A DNA stretch of 34,637 nt, taken from positions 1 through 34,637 of the forward strand of contig JAIOYK010000060.1 in the NCBI GenBank assembly GCA_021741145.1, given 5' to 3'. Origin of the DNA: Rhodospirillum sp. (GTDB lineage: Bacteria; Pseudomonadota; Alphaproteobacteria; Rhodospirillales; Rhodospirillaceae). The translations under genes were made by a program, and so were the position numbers. This document shows positions 18,238 through 27,184 of the stretch, in pieces (within the stretch, counting starts at the first letter, position 1; every line of letters begins with the position of its first letter). Under the pieces are notes generated by a model, which did not search any database, was not told where the DNA came from, and worked only from the letters and a program-made list of their open reading frames with translations.

Positions 18238-19564
18238 TTTTTCCCGCTTTCATGAACACCGCCGGGTTCCGGGGCTTTCCATTCACACGCACTTCATAAT
18301 GCAAATGGGAGCCGGTGCTACGGCCACTGCTGCCGACGGAACCGATCTCATCACCGCGTCCCACTTCCTGGCCCAGTTGAGCCTTGATGGACCGCATATG
18401 GGCATAACGGGTGGTCAACCCCATGCCGTGATCGACTTCGACCACGCGACCATAGCGTTCACGCCACCCGGCGTAAACTACCTTTCCCGGTGCCGTGGCA
18501 AGGATCGGTGAAAGCATGGGCGCACCCATGTCCAAACCCTCATGCCGGGACAAACGACCGTTGACCGGATCCTTGCGCACGCCGAAACGGGAGGTCACCC
18601 GGTAGGAGACATTCAATGGTCCGGCCAAGGGCAAGTCCATCACCAAATTATGGAGGGCGCCCCAACGGTCCAATCGGTCGTTCAGGTCACCCAGACTTGT
18701 TTCAAAGGTGGAATCATTGATATCAGGCAATTCAAGTGGCAAGAACGGCCCCCCCTGTCCAAAGGAGGCATTTTCCGCCTTCTTACGCTTGATCAAATTG
18801 TCCACGTCCAGACCGGTCTCGCTCAGGTCGATTTCCAAGGCGGCAATCTTATCCTGGGCCATCTCCCCGAATCGCTCGACCAACATCACCTGAGCTTCCT
18901 CCATGTTCTGGAGTTGATCTTCCAACCCCTTAACACGCGTGGACAGTTCCTGATTCTGGGAGAGGGCAAGGTCGCGTTGAAGCACCACCTTGCGCATTTC
19001 CAACTCGATCCCGTCAAAATCGGTGAGCAAGACTCGGGCCTGTGAGAGGTCTTCCATGCCCTGCTGCAGGGTGGTCAATTGGGTCATCAGGATCTGTTGT
19101 TCCCGGTCGTAGCGGCGCTGTTCCTGCAGAAAATCGGCGTCTTCGCCCCCAGACAGACCCTCCGCGAGGCTCCGTTCCTCGGGGGCTACCGAGTCGCCCT
19201 CCTCGCCCACGAGCTTGGCGAACTGACTGTGGTTGGACTGAAGGGCATTGGTGACTTCCGCCACCTTCTGTTTGTAAACGCTGACCTCGGCCAGCAGGGA
19301 TTTATAGGCCTCCCGGGCATCCTCGATTCGTTCGTTCTTGGCGGAAACGATGTCATCCATCCAAATCAGAGCGGCCGTGGCGTAGGTGACCCAGCCAAAG
19401 AACACTACGGCGACAACCAAGGCCGCGATCTGATGCAGGCTGGTCAGGGTCATCTGGCGCATGGCGCCATCGCTGCGAATCATCAAATAGCGTTCGGGAA
19501 AATACCGACGCAGTCGTCGATGGAAATGGGACAGGCTCAGTTCCTGGGGGTCGAAATCGGACAT
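18218..19564 (-). CDS. Membrane-anchored M23 (LytM-type) peptidoglycan endopeptidase with coiled coil
   Basis: 448 residues: a cytoplasmic N-terminus (~1-45), one transmembrane helix (IAALVVAVVFFGWVTYATAAL), a long periplasmic coiled coil (~75-260) and a C-terminal M23 domain (~320-435). Zinc ligands are present: His and Asp of RHEGLDMG and the HLH of TGSHLHYEVRVNG; YAHMRSIKAQLGQEV is the usual family region. It should cut peptide cross-links near the bactofilin scaffold. The ATG at 19564 is chosen because GAGGAG lies six bases upstream; a GTG two codons earlier would sit on that motif. First gene of the pair, divergent from pgpA. Confidence 0.93.
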   Translation of the reverse strand: MSDFDPQELSLSHFHRRLRRYFPERYLMIRSDGAMRQMTLTSLHQIAALVVAVVFFGWVTYATAALIWMDDIVSAKNERIEDAREAYKSLLAEVSVYKQKVAEVTNALQSNHSQFAKLVGEEGDSVAPEERSLAEGLSGGEDADFLQEQRRYDREQQILMTQLTTLQQGMEDLSQARVLLTDFDGIELEMRKVVLQRDLALSQNQELSTRVKGLEDQLQNMEEAQVMLVERFGEMAQDKIAALEIDLSETGLDVDNLIKRKKAENASFGQGGPFLPLELPDINDSTFETSLGDLNDRLDRWGALHNLVMDLPLAGPLNVSYRVTSRFGVRKDPVNGRLSRHEGLDMGAPMLSPILATAPGKVVYAGWRERYGRVVEVDHGMGLTTRYAHMRSIKAQLGQEVGRGDEIGSVGSSGRSTGSHLHYEVRVNGKPRNPAVFMKAGKNVFEGK

Positions 19565-19929
19565 GAACACTCCTCAGTTTCCACATAACTCAGCCTTTCT
19601 CCGGTTCATCGGGAACCAAAAAACCGGAGCGAAGGCGGGATTGGTACCGACAGAGACCAGGAGAGGCCTCTCCCCCGGATCCCACCACTGGCTTCCAACA
19701 ACCAACCAATTACACCGCCATCGTCGCGCGTTCTATCGATTAGGTCCACAGAGAACCGCCCCGCCGTATAACTTTCGTCGGGGAGAGGACATGGATACCG
19801 ATGGCTAGAGCGCACCCCCCCCACCCAGACCATGGTTTTCTCTTAGAATTCAGTGAGCTGTGTTACAATGGAAAAAAGAGAAGGCCCAAGGCACGCCGAC
19901 ACTCTCCCAATTCCTGACCGTTGGATTCC
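19565..19929. promoter_or_regulatory. Divergent intergenic region between the M23 peptidase and pgpA
   Basis: About 365 bases with no supported gene. On the plus strand TACAAT at 19864-19869 is a reasonable -10 for pgpA; TTAGAA at 19843-19848 is the nearest -35-like sequence but only 15 bases away. The stretch around 19840-19880 is clearly more AT-rich than the surroundings. The promoter for the minus-strand pair is not identified. Confidence 0.35.
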
Positions 19930-20442
19930 ATGACGTCACTCACAAATCTGGTCGAATCGGACCGGGACCATCCGCCCCACAAGCGGGTCCCCCTGTCGAT
20001 TCTGGCGATCACCACATGGTTCGGGGCCGGTCACTTTCCCATTGCCCCGGGCACGGTCGGCTCCATCGCCGCCCTCCCCTTTGCCTGGGCACTGACCTGG
20101 ACTTTTGGCCCTATTGGGTTGGCAACGGGCGCGGCGTTGGCTTTCTTGATCGGGACCATGGCTTCGTCGGCCCATGTGCGGCGGTCGGGGGAGAGCGACC
20201 CGAGGCGAATTGTCATAGACGAGGTCGCCGGCCAGTGGCTGACCCTTGTCCCGGCCCCCTTGGATCCAATGGCCTATTTGGTAGGTCTGGCCTGCTTCCG
20301 CCTGTGCGATATAACAAAGCCCTGGCCCGCTTGCCTAGCGGACCGGCGTGTGCACGGAGGTGTGGGGATCATGCTGGACGACGGCATCGCGGCGGTTTAT
20401 TCCACCGCAATGATGGCCGCATACGTCTATTTTGTTATGTAA
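19930..20442 (+). CDS. pgpA: Phosphatidylglycerophosphatase A
   Basis: A 170-residue inner-membrane phosphatase with about four hydrophobic helices. PgpA motifs are present in order: GAGHFPIAPGTVGSIAALP, DPRRIVIDEVAGQW, FRLCDITKPWP and GGVGIMLDDGIAAVY; the acidic residues in the second and fourth are typical metal or catalytic sites. It dephosphorylates phosphatidylglycerol phosphate to phosphatidylglycerol. The ATG at 19930 is used; a TTG nine bases earlier is in frame. The CinA-type gene begins 22 bases downstream, so the two form an operon, a common neighbourhood in proteobacteria. Confidence 0.93.
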   Translation: MTSLTNLVESDRDHPPHKRVPLSILAITTWFGAGHFPIAPGTVGSIAALPFAWALTWTFGPIGLATGAALAFLIGTMASSAHVRRSGESDPRRIVIDEVAGQWLTLVPAPLDPMAYLVGLACFRLCDITKPWPACLADRRVHGGVGIMLDDGIAAVYSTAMMAAYVYFVM

Positions 20443-20463
20443 TCTCCGAAGGAGCCGTTTTCC

Positions 20464-21021
20464 ATGTCCCCTCCTCTTCCCTTCCCCAAGGATCTGGCAC
20501 AACACGCCCAGGAGGTCGTCGCCGCGCTGAAGGATAAGGGGTATTTGGTTGTCACCGCCGAAAGCTGCACCGGGGGCATGATCGCCGCGGCCTTAACCGC
20601 GGTCGTTGGGTCAAGCGCGGTCATGGACCGCGGGTTCGTGACCTATTCAAACGAAGCCAAGACCCAGATGCTGGGGGTGCCGGAGGAGATGCTGGCGTCC
20701 CACGGCGCGGTCAGCGCCGAAGTCGCCCAGGCCATGGCCGAGGGCGCGTTGAACAACTCTCTGGCGACGATCTCCATTTCGGTTACGGGTATCGCCGGGC
20801 CGGACGGAGGAACCCCGGACAAACCGGTAGGGTTGGTGCACATGGCATGCGCCATCGCCGATGGCCCGATCCAGACCCGCCGCCAAGTCTTCGCCGGGGA
20901 CCGTCATGACGTCCGCCATTCCACGGTCAACGCGGCCCTGGATTTGATCCTGCGGGCCCTGGAAATGGACGAGCCTCCCCAGCCCGAGATCCAAACCCAG
21001 CCCCCGACCCCGATGGAATAG
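20464..21021 (+). CDS. pncC: CinA C-terminal domain protein, nicotinamide-nucleotide amidase (PncC-like)
   Basis: A 185-residue cytosolic protein consisting only of the CinA C-terminal amidase domain. Motifs: TAESCTGGMIAAALT with the catalytic Ser, SNEAKTQMLGV, HGAVSAEVAQAMA and SVTGIAGPDGGTPDKPVGLV. It would deamidate nicotinamide mononucleotide to nicotinate mononucleotide in NAD recycling. The N-terminal molybdopterin-binding-like domain of full CinA is absent, as in E. coli PncC. AAGGAG lies nine bases before the ATG. Cotranscribed with pgpA; converges with rbsK after 17 bases with no visible terminator. Confidence 0.92.
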   Translation: MSPPLPFPKDLAQHAQEVVAALKDKGYLVVTAESCTGGMIAAALTAVVGSSAVMDRGFVTYSNEAKTQMLGVPEEMLASHGAVSAEVAQAMAEGALNNSLATISISVTGIAGPDGGTPDKPVGLVHMACAIADGPIQTRRQVFAGDRHDVRHSTVNAALDLILRALEMDEPPQPEIQTQPPTPME

Positions 21022-21038
21022 GGTTCTCCCTCCTCCCC

Positions 21039-21965
21039 TTACCCGTCTCGCCCCAGAAAGTGCTCCACTTCGGCGCGGCTCGGCGCGGCGTCGGAGGCGC
21101 CGCGACGGGTGGTTGCCAGGGCGCCACAGGCCGACGCGAACCGCACGGCCTCGGCCAGGGACCGCCCAGCGGCGAGGGATCGCGCCAAGCCCCCACTGAA
21201 ACAGTCGCCCGCGGCGACGGTATCGATGGCCTCCACCGGGAAAGCGGGCTGATAGCCCTCGGTCCCATCCCGGTCCCGCCAGACAACGCCCTTGGCGCCC
21301 ATCTTGACCACGGCCATGGAAACCCCGCGGTCGGTCAAGGCCCGGGCGGCCTGGGCCGCGCTTTCCGCGTCGGTCGGGCGAATCCCCACCAGGGCCTCCG
21401 TTTCCGTTTCATTGGGCGTTACTCCATCGACGGCGCCCCAGACCTCCGGAGGCAATTCCGTCTTGGGGGCGGGGGCGGGATCCAGCAGCACGAATCCTCC
21501 CTGGGAACGGACGCGCCGGGCGGCTTCCAGGGCCGGAGCCAAGGGGATCTCCATTTGCAAGAGCAATCCCTGGGTCCGTCCGAGCAGGGGACCGAGGCGG
21601 TCCACGTCATCCCCATTGATGGCCATATTGGCCGCGCCAATCACCGTGATCCGGTTTTCCCCGCCCCGCTCCACCTGGATCACGGCGATCCCCGTGGGAT
21701 GGCCCTCATCCGTACGGACATGGGTTAAATCCACACCGAAATAGGTCAGCCGCTCCCTGGCCATGGCGCCAAAGGCATCAGCCCCCAGACGTCCAGCCAG
21801 ATGGGTCTCCACCCCAAGGCGCGCGAGCGAGACGGCTTGATTGGCCCCTTTCCCGCCCAGGGAAATGGCATAGGACTCCCCGTGTAGGGTTTCTCCAGGG
21901 CCGGGGACCCGATCCCCGTAGGTGACCACGTCCACGTTGATGCTGCCGAAGACGACGAGGCTCAT
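21039..21965 (-). CDS. rbsK: Ribokinase
   Basis: A 308-residue PfkB-family sugar kinase that phosphorylates ribose to ribose 5-phosphate. N-terminal substrate region FGSINVDVV and GGKGANQAVSLARLG; C-terminal signature DTVAAGDCFSGGLA containing the catalytic Asp and the anion hole. TPNETETEAL is also typical. Its ATG overlaps the rbsR stop (ATGA), so translation is coupled. Last gene of the rbs operon. The sugar is inferred from the neighbours as well as the sequence. Confidence 0.95.
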   Translation of the reverse strand: MSLVVFGSINVDVVTYGDRVPGPGETLHGESYAISLGGKGANQAVSLARLGVETHLAGRLGADAFGAMARERLTYFGVDLTHVRTDEGHPTGIAVIQVERGGENRITVIGAANMAINGDDVDRLGPLLGRTQGLLLQMEIPLAPALEAARRVRSQGGFVLLDPAPAPKTELPPEVWGAVDGVTPNETETEALVGIRPTDAESAAQAARALTDRGVSMAVVKMGAKGVVWRDRDGTEGYQPAFPVEAIDTVAAGDCFSGGLARSLAAGRSLAEAVRFASACGALATTRRGASDAAPSRAEVEHFLGRDG

Positions 21966-22981
21966 GCTATAAACTCCCTGGGGATGCCAACCGAGTCCCG
22001 CACCACCAGCCTGGGCGGCAAAATCAGGGATTCGGGCAAGGGGACACCCCGTTCCAAATGATCAATCAACAAGGCTATCGCCCCTTCCCCCATTTCGGGA
22101 ACGGGTTGGTGGATCGTCGTCAAGGGGGGCGCGGTATAGGCCGCGAGTTCGATGTCGTCATACCCCACGACCGAGAGGTCGCCGGGCAGGGAGAGGCCCA
22201 TGCCCTGGGCCGCGCTCAAGGCCCCCATGGCCATCACATCATTGAAGCAGAAGAGCGCTTGCGGCCAGGTGCTCCGAGGGGCGGACAACACCTGTCGCGT
22301 GGCGCCGTGTCCTCCGGCGACGGATAGGTCGGCTTCCACCCGATGCTCCGGTCGCGGAATCAGGCCCCGCTCCGTCAGTGCGTCCATCGCTCCAGTCAGA
22401 CGCGCCGCCGAGCGGGCATGGGTCGCGGGACCCGTGATCAGGGCCATGGAGCGGAACCCCCTGTCCGCCAGATAGGCGATGGCCAAACGTCCGCCCAGCC
22501 CGCTATCGTCGGCGATGGCCGTGATTCCGTTTCCGGGGGCGGCATCCAGGGCGATCGTCGGCACCCCGGCGGTGGCGGCGAGGTCTTCCGTCATACCGGG
22601 CCACTGATTGGCCGTGAGCAGGACGAGGGCGTCGATGCGCCGAACCCTCAGAACCTCCCGATAGACGCGCATCTTTTCCGGGTCATCCTCGGAATTGCAC
22701 AGGATCAAACTGTAGCCCCGAGCGAAACAGGCCCGCTCCACCCCATGGATCAGGGCCGCGAAGAAGGGGTTGGTGGAGCTGGTGACCATCATGCCGATGG
22801 CCTTGGTCCGGCTGCCCTTCAAGGCCTGGGCCAAACCATTGGGGGCAAACCCCAGGCGGTCGATGGCCGCGCGCACCCTCTCCGCCGTATCCGGGGCCAC
22901 GAATCGGGTCCCGTTGATCACATGGGAAACCGTCGTTCCAGAGACATCCGCCGCGCGGGCGACATCCTTGATGGTGACCAT
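21962..22981 (-). CDS. rbsR: LacI-family transcriptional regulator of the ribose operon
   Basis: A 339-residue repressor. The N-terminal helix-turn-helix (VTIKDVARAADVSGTTVSHVING) with hinge helix is followed by a periplasmic-binding-protein-like effector domain (~60-335). The ATG at 22981 is chosen because GAAGAGG lies directly upstream and LacI proteins start just before the HTH. The frame stays open upstream to 23065 through a nine-residue GAPRR repeat encoded by DNA repeats, which is probably not translated. It likely binds the double operator ahead of rbsD and responds to ribose. The gene lies inside the operon before rbsK, the reverse of the E. coli K-R order. Confidence 0.93.
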   Translation of the reverse strand: MVTIKDVARAADVSGTTVSHVINGTRFVAPDTAERVRAAIDRLGFAPNGLAQALKGSRTKAIGMMVTSSTNPFFAALIHGVERACFARGYSLILCNSEDDPEKMRVYREVLRVRRIDALVLLTANQWPGMTEDLAATAGVPTIALDAAPGNGITAIADDSGLGGRLAIAYLADRGFRSMALITGPATHARSAARLTGAMDALTERGLIPRPEHRVEADLSVAGGHGATRQVLSAPRSTWPQALFCFNDVMAMGALSAAQGMGLSLPGDLSVVGYDDIELAAYTAPPLTTIHQPVPEMGEGAIALLIDHLERGVPLPESLILPPRLVVRDSVGIPREFIA

Positions 22982-23000
22982 GTCCTCTTCCCCCGGGTTG

Positions 23001-23066
23001 GGCGCGCCGCGCCCATGGATCCGGCGGGGCGCGCCGCGCCCATCGGTCCGGCGCGGCGCGCCCATG
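23001..23066 (-). repeat. 27-bp GC-rich tandem repeat between rbsB and rbsR
   Basis: Two near-identical units at 23001-23026 and 23028-23053 (GGCGCGCCGCGCCCAT core, then GGATCCGG or CGGTCCGG) and a partial third from 23051. Each has an internal GGCGCGCC palindrome, so the rbsB-rbsR transcript can fold strongly here. This may reduce or separate expression of rbsRK from the transport genes. Confidence 0.8.
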
Positions 23067-23088
23067 TCCTGATGGGTCCCTCTGTCGC

Positions 23089-23970
23089 CTATTTTTGGAT
23101 CAGCTTCAGCGGAACAGGGGTGTACTCTGGGACCGCCTCGCCTTTGACGATTTTGTCCGCGGTCTCGATCCCCATGGAGCCGATGCGGTCCGCCTGTTGG
23201 GCGACGGTGGCCACCATGGATCCGGCGTTGACCGCGGCGACCCCGTCGTCGGTGCCGTCGAAGCCCACGACCAGTACGGTCTTGCCCGCGGCCTCGATGG
23301 CCTTGATGGCACCCAGGGCCATTTCATCGTTATGGGCGAAGACGGCGTTCACGTCCGGATTGCCCTGGAGCAGGTTCTCCATGACGTTCAAGCCCTTGGT
23401 GCGGTCGAAGTCGGCGGGCTGACTGGCCACCACCTCGATCCCCTTGGCGCCGTCGACCACGGCGTGGAAGCCCTCGCCCCGGTCCCGCGCCGCGGAGGTC
23501 CCCGGCACGCCCTGGAGTTCGATGACCTTGCCGCCATCGGGCAACAGGGAGACGATCAACTCACCGGCCATTTTGCCTCCGGCCACGTTATCCGAGGCGA
23601 TATGGCTGACCACCTTGGCGCCATTGGCGGCGCGGTCCAGGGTCACCACGGGGATCTCGGCCCGGTTGGCGGCGCGGGCTGCGGTGCGCACGGCGTCGGA
23701 ATCCGTGGGGTTGATCAGCAGAACCTTGATGTCCTTGTTGATCACGTCCTCGACGTTGGCCAGTTCCTTGGCCGGGTCATTTTGGCTGTCGAGAACCAGA
23801 AGATCATAGCCCAGGTCCTTGGCCTTGGCCTCGGCCCCATCCTTCAGGGTCACGAAGAAGGGGTTGTTCAGGGTGGAGACCACCAGGGCCAGCTTGTCGG
23901 CGGCCTGGGCGGTGGAGACGCCCCCCATCAAGGCCGCCGCGGCGACGGCCGCCATCAGAATTTTGCGCAC
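23089..23970 (-). CDS. rbsB: D-ribose ABC transporter periplasmic binding protein
   Basis: A 293-residue type I periplasmic binding protein. Signal peptide of 23 residues ([21 protein letters not shown], cleavage after AQA), then [73 protein letters not shown] and [10 protein letters not shown], all close to RbsB. It captures ribose for the RbsAC transporter. The start is GTG at 23970, with GAGGGAG eight bases upstream. Fourth gene of the operon. Confidence 0.95.
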   Translation of the reverse strand: MRKILMAAVAAAALMGGVSTAQAADKLALVVSTLNNPFFVTLKDGAEAKAKDLGYDLLVLDSQNDPAKELANVEDVINKDIKVLLINPTDSDAVRTAARAANRAEIPVVTLDRAANGAKVVSHIASDNVAGGKMAGELIVSLLPDGGKVIELQGVPGTSAARDRGEGFHAVVDGAKGIEVVASQPADFDRTKGLNVMENLLQGNPDVNAVFAHNDEMALGAIKAIEAAGKTVLVVGFDGTDDGVAAVNAGSMVATVAQQADRIGSMGIETADKIVKGEAVPEYTPVPLKLIQK

Positions 23971-24021
23971 GTTTCGTACTCCCTCACTCTTATTTCGGTG
24001 AAATGCGTCGGCTTAGGCACA

Positions 24022-25044
24022 TCAGGACCCACGGGCCTTGCCACGACTGTCGACCAGCACGGCCAGCAGGATAACGGCACCCTTGGCGATCATCTGGTAG
24101 TAGGATGAAACGTCCATCAGATTGAGCGCGTTGTTCAGCACGCCGATGATCAGCGCGCCGACAAGGGTACCGAACAGGGTTCCGCGCCCCCCCATCAAGC
24201 TGGTGCCGCCTAGGACCACCGCGGCGATGGCGTCCAATTCGTAGGACGTCCCGGCGGTGGGTTGGGCGCTTTCCAGGCGCGCGGTGATAATGACTCCGGC
24301 GAGGGCGGCGAGCAGACCGGAGACGGCGTAGACCGCCACCTTCACCCGCCCCACGGCGATCCCGGCCAGGCGGGCCACCTGCTCGTTGCCTCCCAGGGCG
24401 TAGACCTGGCGCCCGAACCGCATGTGGGACAGCACGAACCAGCAGAGCAGGAACACGGCGATCATGATCAACACGGGCAGGGGCACGCCGAACAGATAGG
24501 CCCCGCCCAAGGCCCAGAAGGCATCGGCCGAGGCCCCATCGATGGTGCCGATGGGCCGCCCTTCGGTGAAGACCAGGGTCGCGCCGCGTAGGGCCGTCAT
24601 ACCCACAAGGGTGGCGATGAAGGGTTGGACGCCGCCAACGCTGATGATCAAGCCGCTGGTCGCGCCCAACATCGCGCCGAGCACCAGGGTCGCGGGGATG
24701 GCGACCCAAAGGCTCACATTCGCGGCCACGAGACTGGCGCAGACCGCCCCGGTGAATGCCAGGACCGACCCTACCGACAGGTCGATGCCGGCGGTCAGAA
24801 TGACGAAGGTCATGCCAAAGGCGATGATGGCATTGATGGAGGTCTGCCGCAGGATATTCAGCAGGTTGTCCACGGTCAGAAAATTGGGGCTGTAAAGCGA
24901 CACGAAAACCATCAGGATCAATAAGCCGAACAAGGACTTGTTGGCGGCCAGGACCCGGCCCAGTCCGGCCAGACGCCCCGGTTGGGTCGGTCCGGGCGAC
25001 GCGGTGCCCGCGGCGGTCGTGGCATTCGGTGATGACGTGACCAT
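24022..25044 (-). CDS. rbsC: Ribose ABC transporter permease
   Basis: A 340-residue inner-membrane permease with about eight to ten hydrophobic helices from ~32 on and a Pro/Gly/Ala-rich cytoplasmic N-terminus. Family motifs: NLLNILRQTSINAIIAFGMTFVI, AGIDLSVGSVLAFTGA, and ELDAIAAVVLGGTSLMGGRG, the EAA-like loop contacting RbsA. A GAGAGGGAGGGA stretch precedes the ATG. It lies 30 bases after rbsA and 51 bases before rbsB. Confidence 0.95.
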   Translation of the reverse strand: MVTSSPNATTAAGTASPGPTQPGRLAGLGRVLAANKSLFGLLILMVFVSLYSPNFLTVDNLLNILRQTSINAIIAFGMTFVILTAGIDLSVGSVLAFTGAVCASLVAANVSLWVAIPATLVLGAMLGATSGLIISVGGVQPFIATLVGMTALRGATLVFTEGRPIGTIDGASADAFWALGGAYLFGVPLPVLIMIAVFLLCWFVLSHMRFGRQVYALGGNEQVARLAGIAVGRVKVAVYAVSGLLAALAGVIITARLESAQPTAGTSYELDAIAAVVLGGTSLMGGRGTLFGTLVGALIIGVLNNALNLMDVSSYYQMIAKGAVILLAVLVDSRGKARGS

Positions 25045-25074
25045 GATCCCGGTCCCTCCCTCTCTACAATCGGC

Positions 25075-26559
25075 TCAGGCGACGGCCCGTTCCATGATCC
25101 GCTCCTGGGTGGCTTCGCCGCGCGCGAAGGCGCCGGTGAGCCGCCCTCGGGAGAGCACCAGGATCCGGTCCGACAGGCCCAGCAGTTCCGCCATGTCCGA
25201 GGACATCAACAGCACACAAAGCCCCTGCTTTTTCAATTCGTTAATCAACCCGTAGATCTCCCGCCGCGCGCCCACGTCCACCCCCCGGGTTGGCTCGTCG
25301 AGGATAACGATCCGGGGATCGGCGAGCAGGCATTTGGCCAAGGAAACCTTCTGCTGATTCCCTCCCGAGAGGGACGAGACCGGCGCCTCCGGCCCCGCGC
25401 ATTTGATGGCGAACCGCTCCATGAACCGGCTGACCCCCGCCCGTTCGAGGGTGGAGCGCATGATCAAGCCCGGAGAAAAATGCTCCAGCGCGCCAAGGGC
25501 CATGTTGGCGCGGATGGCATGGGGCTGGATCAGACCGTCACTCTTGCGGTCCTCGGTCACGTAGGCGATGCCCAGGTGGACGCCATCCCCGGGGGAGCGG
25601 ATGGAAACCTCGACCCCGTCCACCAGCAGCTTGCCCGCCGTGGCCGGGTTGGCGCCGTAGATGGCCCGGGCCAGTTCGGTCCGCCCGGCGCCCATCAACC
25701 CGGCGAAACCGACGACCTCTCCGGCATGGGCCTCGAAGGAAATGTCCTCGATCCCCGGCGCGCGAAGGCCTTTCACCACCAGCCGGGCCGCCCCGGGTTC
25801 GGTGGCGACCCAGGGGTATTGCTCGGTGATATCCCGGCCGACCATGTGGCGGATCAAGGCCGGTTCATCCAATTCGGCCACGGGACCTTGATGGACGAAG
25901 CCACCGTCCCGCAAAACCACCACGTCATCGCAGAGGGTGAAGATCTCGTTCAAACGGTGGGAGATATAGAGGATGGCCTTGCCTTCGGCCCGCAGGTGGT
26001 CGATGGCCTCGAACAGAATGGCCGTCTCCACGTCGGTCAGCGCGTCCGTGGGCTCGTCCATGATGATGACCTTGGCGTCCAAGGACAGGGCACGGGTGAT
26101 CTCCACCATCTGTTGAGCGCCCACCCCCAGGCGGCGCAGGGGCCACCGGGGATCCACATGGTCCTGCTTCAGGCGAGAGAGCAACTCCCGCGACTTGGCG
26201 TTCAGCGCCGCCCAGTCGATGGCCCTGATCGCGTTCAGGGGCTCCCGCCCCAGGAAGATGTTTTCCGCCACGGACAGATCGGGCAGCAGGTTCAGTTCCT
26301 GGTGGATGATGGCGATTCCCGCGTCCATGGCCTGTCGCGGACCGGCGAACGACACGGGCTTGCCCTCCAGACGAACCTCGCCACCGGGATCGGGGTGATA
26401 AATACCCATGACGATCTTCATGAGCGTGGACTTCCCCGCCCCGTTCTCCCCAACCAGGGCGAGCACCCGCCCGGCCTGGGCGGTCAACGACACCCGGTCG
26501 AGGACCTTGATGGTCCCGAAGGTCTTGGAGATATTGGAAAGCTCGAGAATCGCGGCCAT
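25075..26559 (-). CDS. rbsA: Ribose ABC transporter ATP-binding protein (double ATPase)
   Basis: About 494 residues with two ABC domains. The first (~3-235) has Walker A VGENGAGKSTLMK and Walker B VIIMDEPTDAL with a diverged signature region. The second (~250-490) has a degenerate P-loop (GLMGAGRTELA), signature LSGGNQQKVSLAKCL and Walker B IVILDEPTRGVD. This asymmetry is normal for RbsA/MglA-type sugar importers. ATG at 26559 is preferred as GGGGGA lies eight bases upstream; an ATG two codons earlier is too close to it. It follows rbsD by 36 bases. Confidence 0.95.
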   Translation of the reverse strand: MAAILELSNISKTFGTIKVLDRVSLTAQAGRVLALVGENGAGKSTLMKIVMGIYHPDPGGEVRLEGKPVSFAGPRQAMDAGIAIIHQELNLLPDLSVAENIFLGREPLNAIRAIDWAALNAKSRELLSRLKQDHVDPRWPLRRLGVGAQQMVEITRALSLDAKVIIMDEPTDALTDVETAILFEAIDHLRAEGKAILYISHRLNEIFTLCDDVVVLRDGGFVHQGPVAELDEPALIRHMVGRDITEQYPWVATEPGAARLVVKGLRAPGIEDISFEAHAGEVVGFAGLMGAGRTELARAIYGANPATAGKLLVDGVEVSIRSPGDGVHLGIAYVTEDRKSDGLIQPHAIRANMALGALEHFSPGLIMRSTLERAGVSRFMERFAIKCAGPEAPVSSLSGGNQQKVSLAKCLLADPRIVILDEPTRGVDVGARREIYGLINELKKQGLCVLLMSSDMAELLGLSDRILVLSRGRLTGAFARGEATQERIMERAVA

Positions 26560-26595
26560 GGCCATTTCCCCCTGCCCGTTCGGTCACCGAAGGCC

Positions 26596-27015
26596 CTAAA
26601 ACGGCACACCGGAATAGAGGATGATGTTGGCGTAAGGGGTGCACTCACCGGTGCGGATCACGACCTTGCATCCGGCCACCAGCCGCTTAAAGGCCTCGTG
26701 AGTCACGGCATCCGTCTCGAGCCCGCTTCCCTGGGCCGCGCTGGCCCGGTTGAGCAAGGACATGGTCTTGGCATGGAGAGCGGGGCTGACCTGGGCACAT
26801 TCACTGGCCAGCACGGCCCGTTCCACCTGCAACTCGTCGAGGATGGCGGACAAAACGTCGAGGAAGGGTGGCAGACCGGGAACGACGGAGAGATCAACGC
26901 GCTCCGGCCCCACCGGGATGGGTAAACCGGCGTCGCAAATCACCAAGCCATCAAGATGGCCTTGCCGCGCGATGGCGGCGCAAAGGGCTGGGTTGAGGAG
27001 ACCGGACTTTTTCAT
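26596..27015 (-). CDS. rbsD: D-ribose pyranase
   Basis: A 139-residue cytosolic enzyme that interconverts the beta-pyranose and furanose forms of ribose, so that RbsK receives the furanose. Typical start MKKSGLLNPAL, catalytic His20 in ARQGHLDGLVICDAGLPIP, and the C-terminal TGECTPYANIILYSGVPF. GGGAGG lies nine bases before the ATG at 27015, which excludes a longer start at 27036. First gene of rbsDACBRK, downstream of the double operator. Confidence 0.95.
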   Translation of the reverse strand: MKKSGLLNPALCAAIARQGHLDGLVICDAGLPIPVGPERVDLSVVPGLPPFLDVLSAILDELQVERAVLASECAQVSPALHAKTMSLLNRASAAQGSGLETDAVTHEAFKRLVAGCKVVIRTGECTPYANIILYSGVPF

Positions 27016-27108
27016 GGCGTCTATCCTCCCATGCATGGACGGAACCGCTGGGCTTTGCTTGGAAGCCCGTCCCTTGGGCGCGTGCTTCAGGGGGTTAGGA
27101 TCTCTCCA

Positions 27109-27134
27109 CGCAAACGTTTGCGCAAACGTTTTCG
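27109..27134 (-). promoter_or_regulatory. Double LacI-type operator upstream of rbsD (probable RbsR site)
   Basis: A perfect 14-base palindrome CGCAAACGTTTGCG (27109-27122) is immediately followed, sharing its last two bases, by an imperfect one CGCAAACGTTTTCG (27121-27134), both centred on AACGTT with a central CpG, the LacI/PurR/RbsR half-site pattern. Centres are 12 bases apart, so dimers would sit side by side. It lies about 95 bases before rbsD. Assignment to RbsR is inferred from position and the regulator gene in the operon. Confidence 0.85.
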
Positions 27135-27184
27135 TTTGTGCGCCGCGTCAATTCGATGTGGCATCGCGGGATAAGGTTGGGGGT

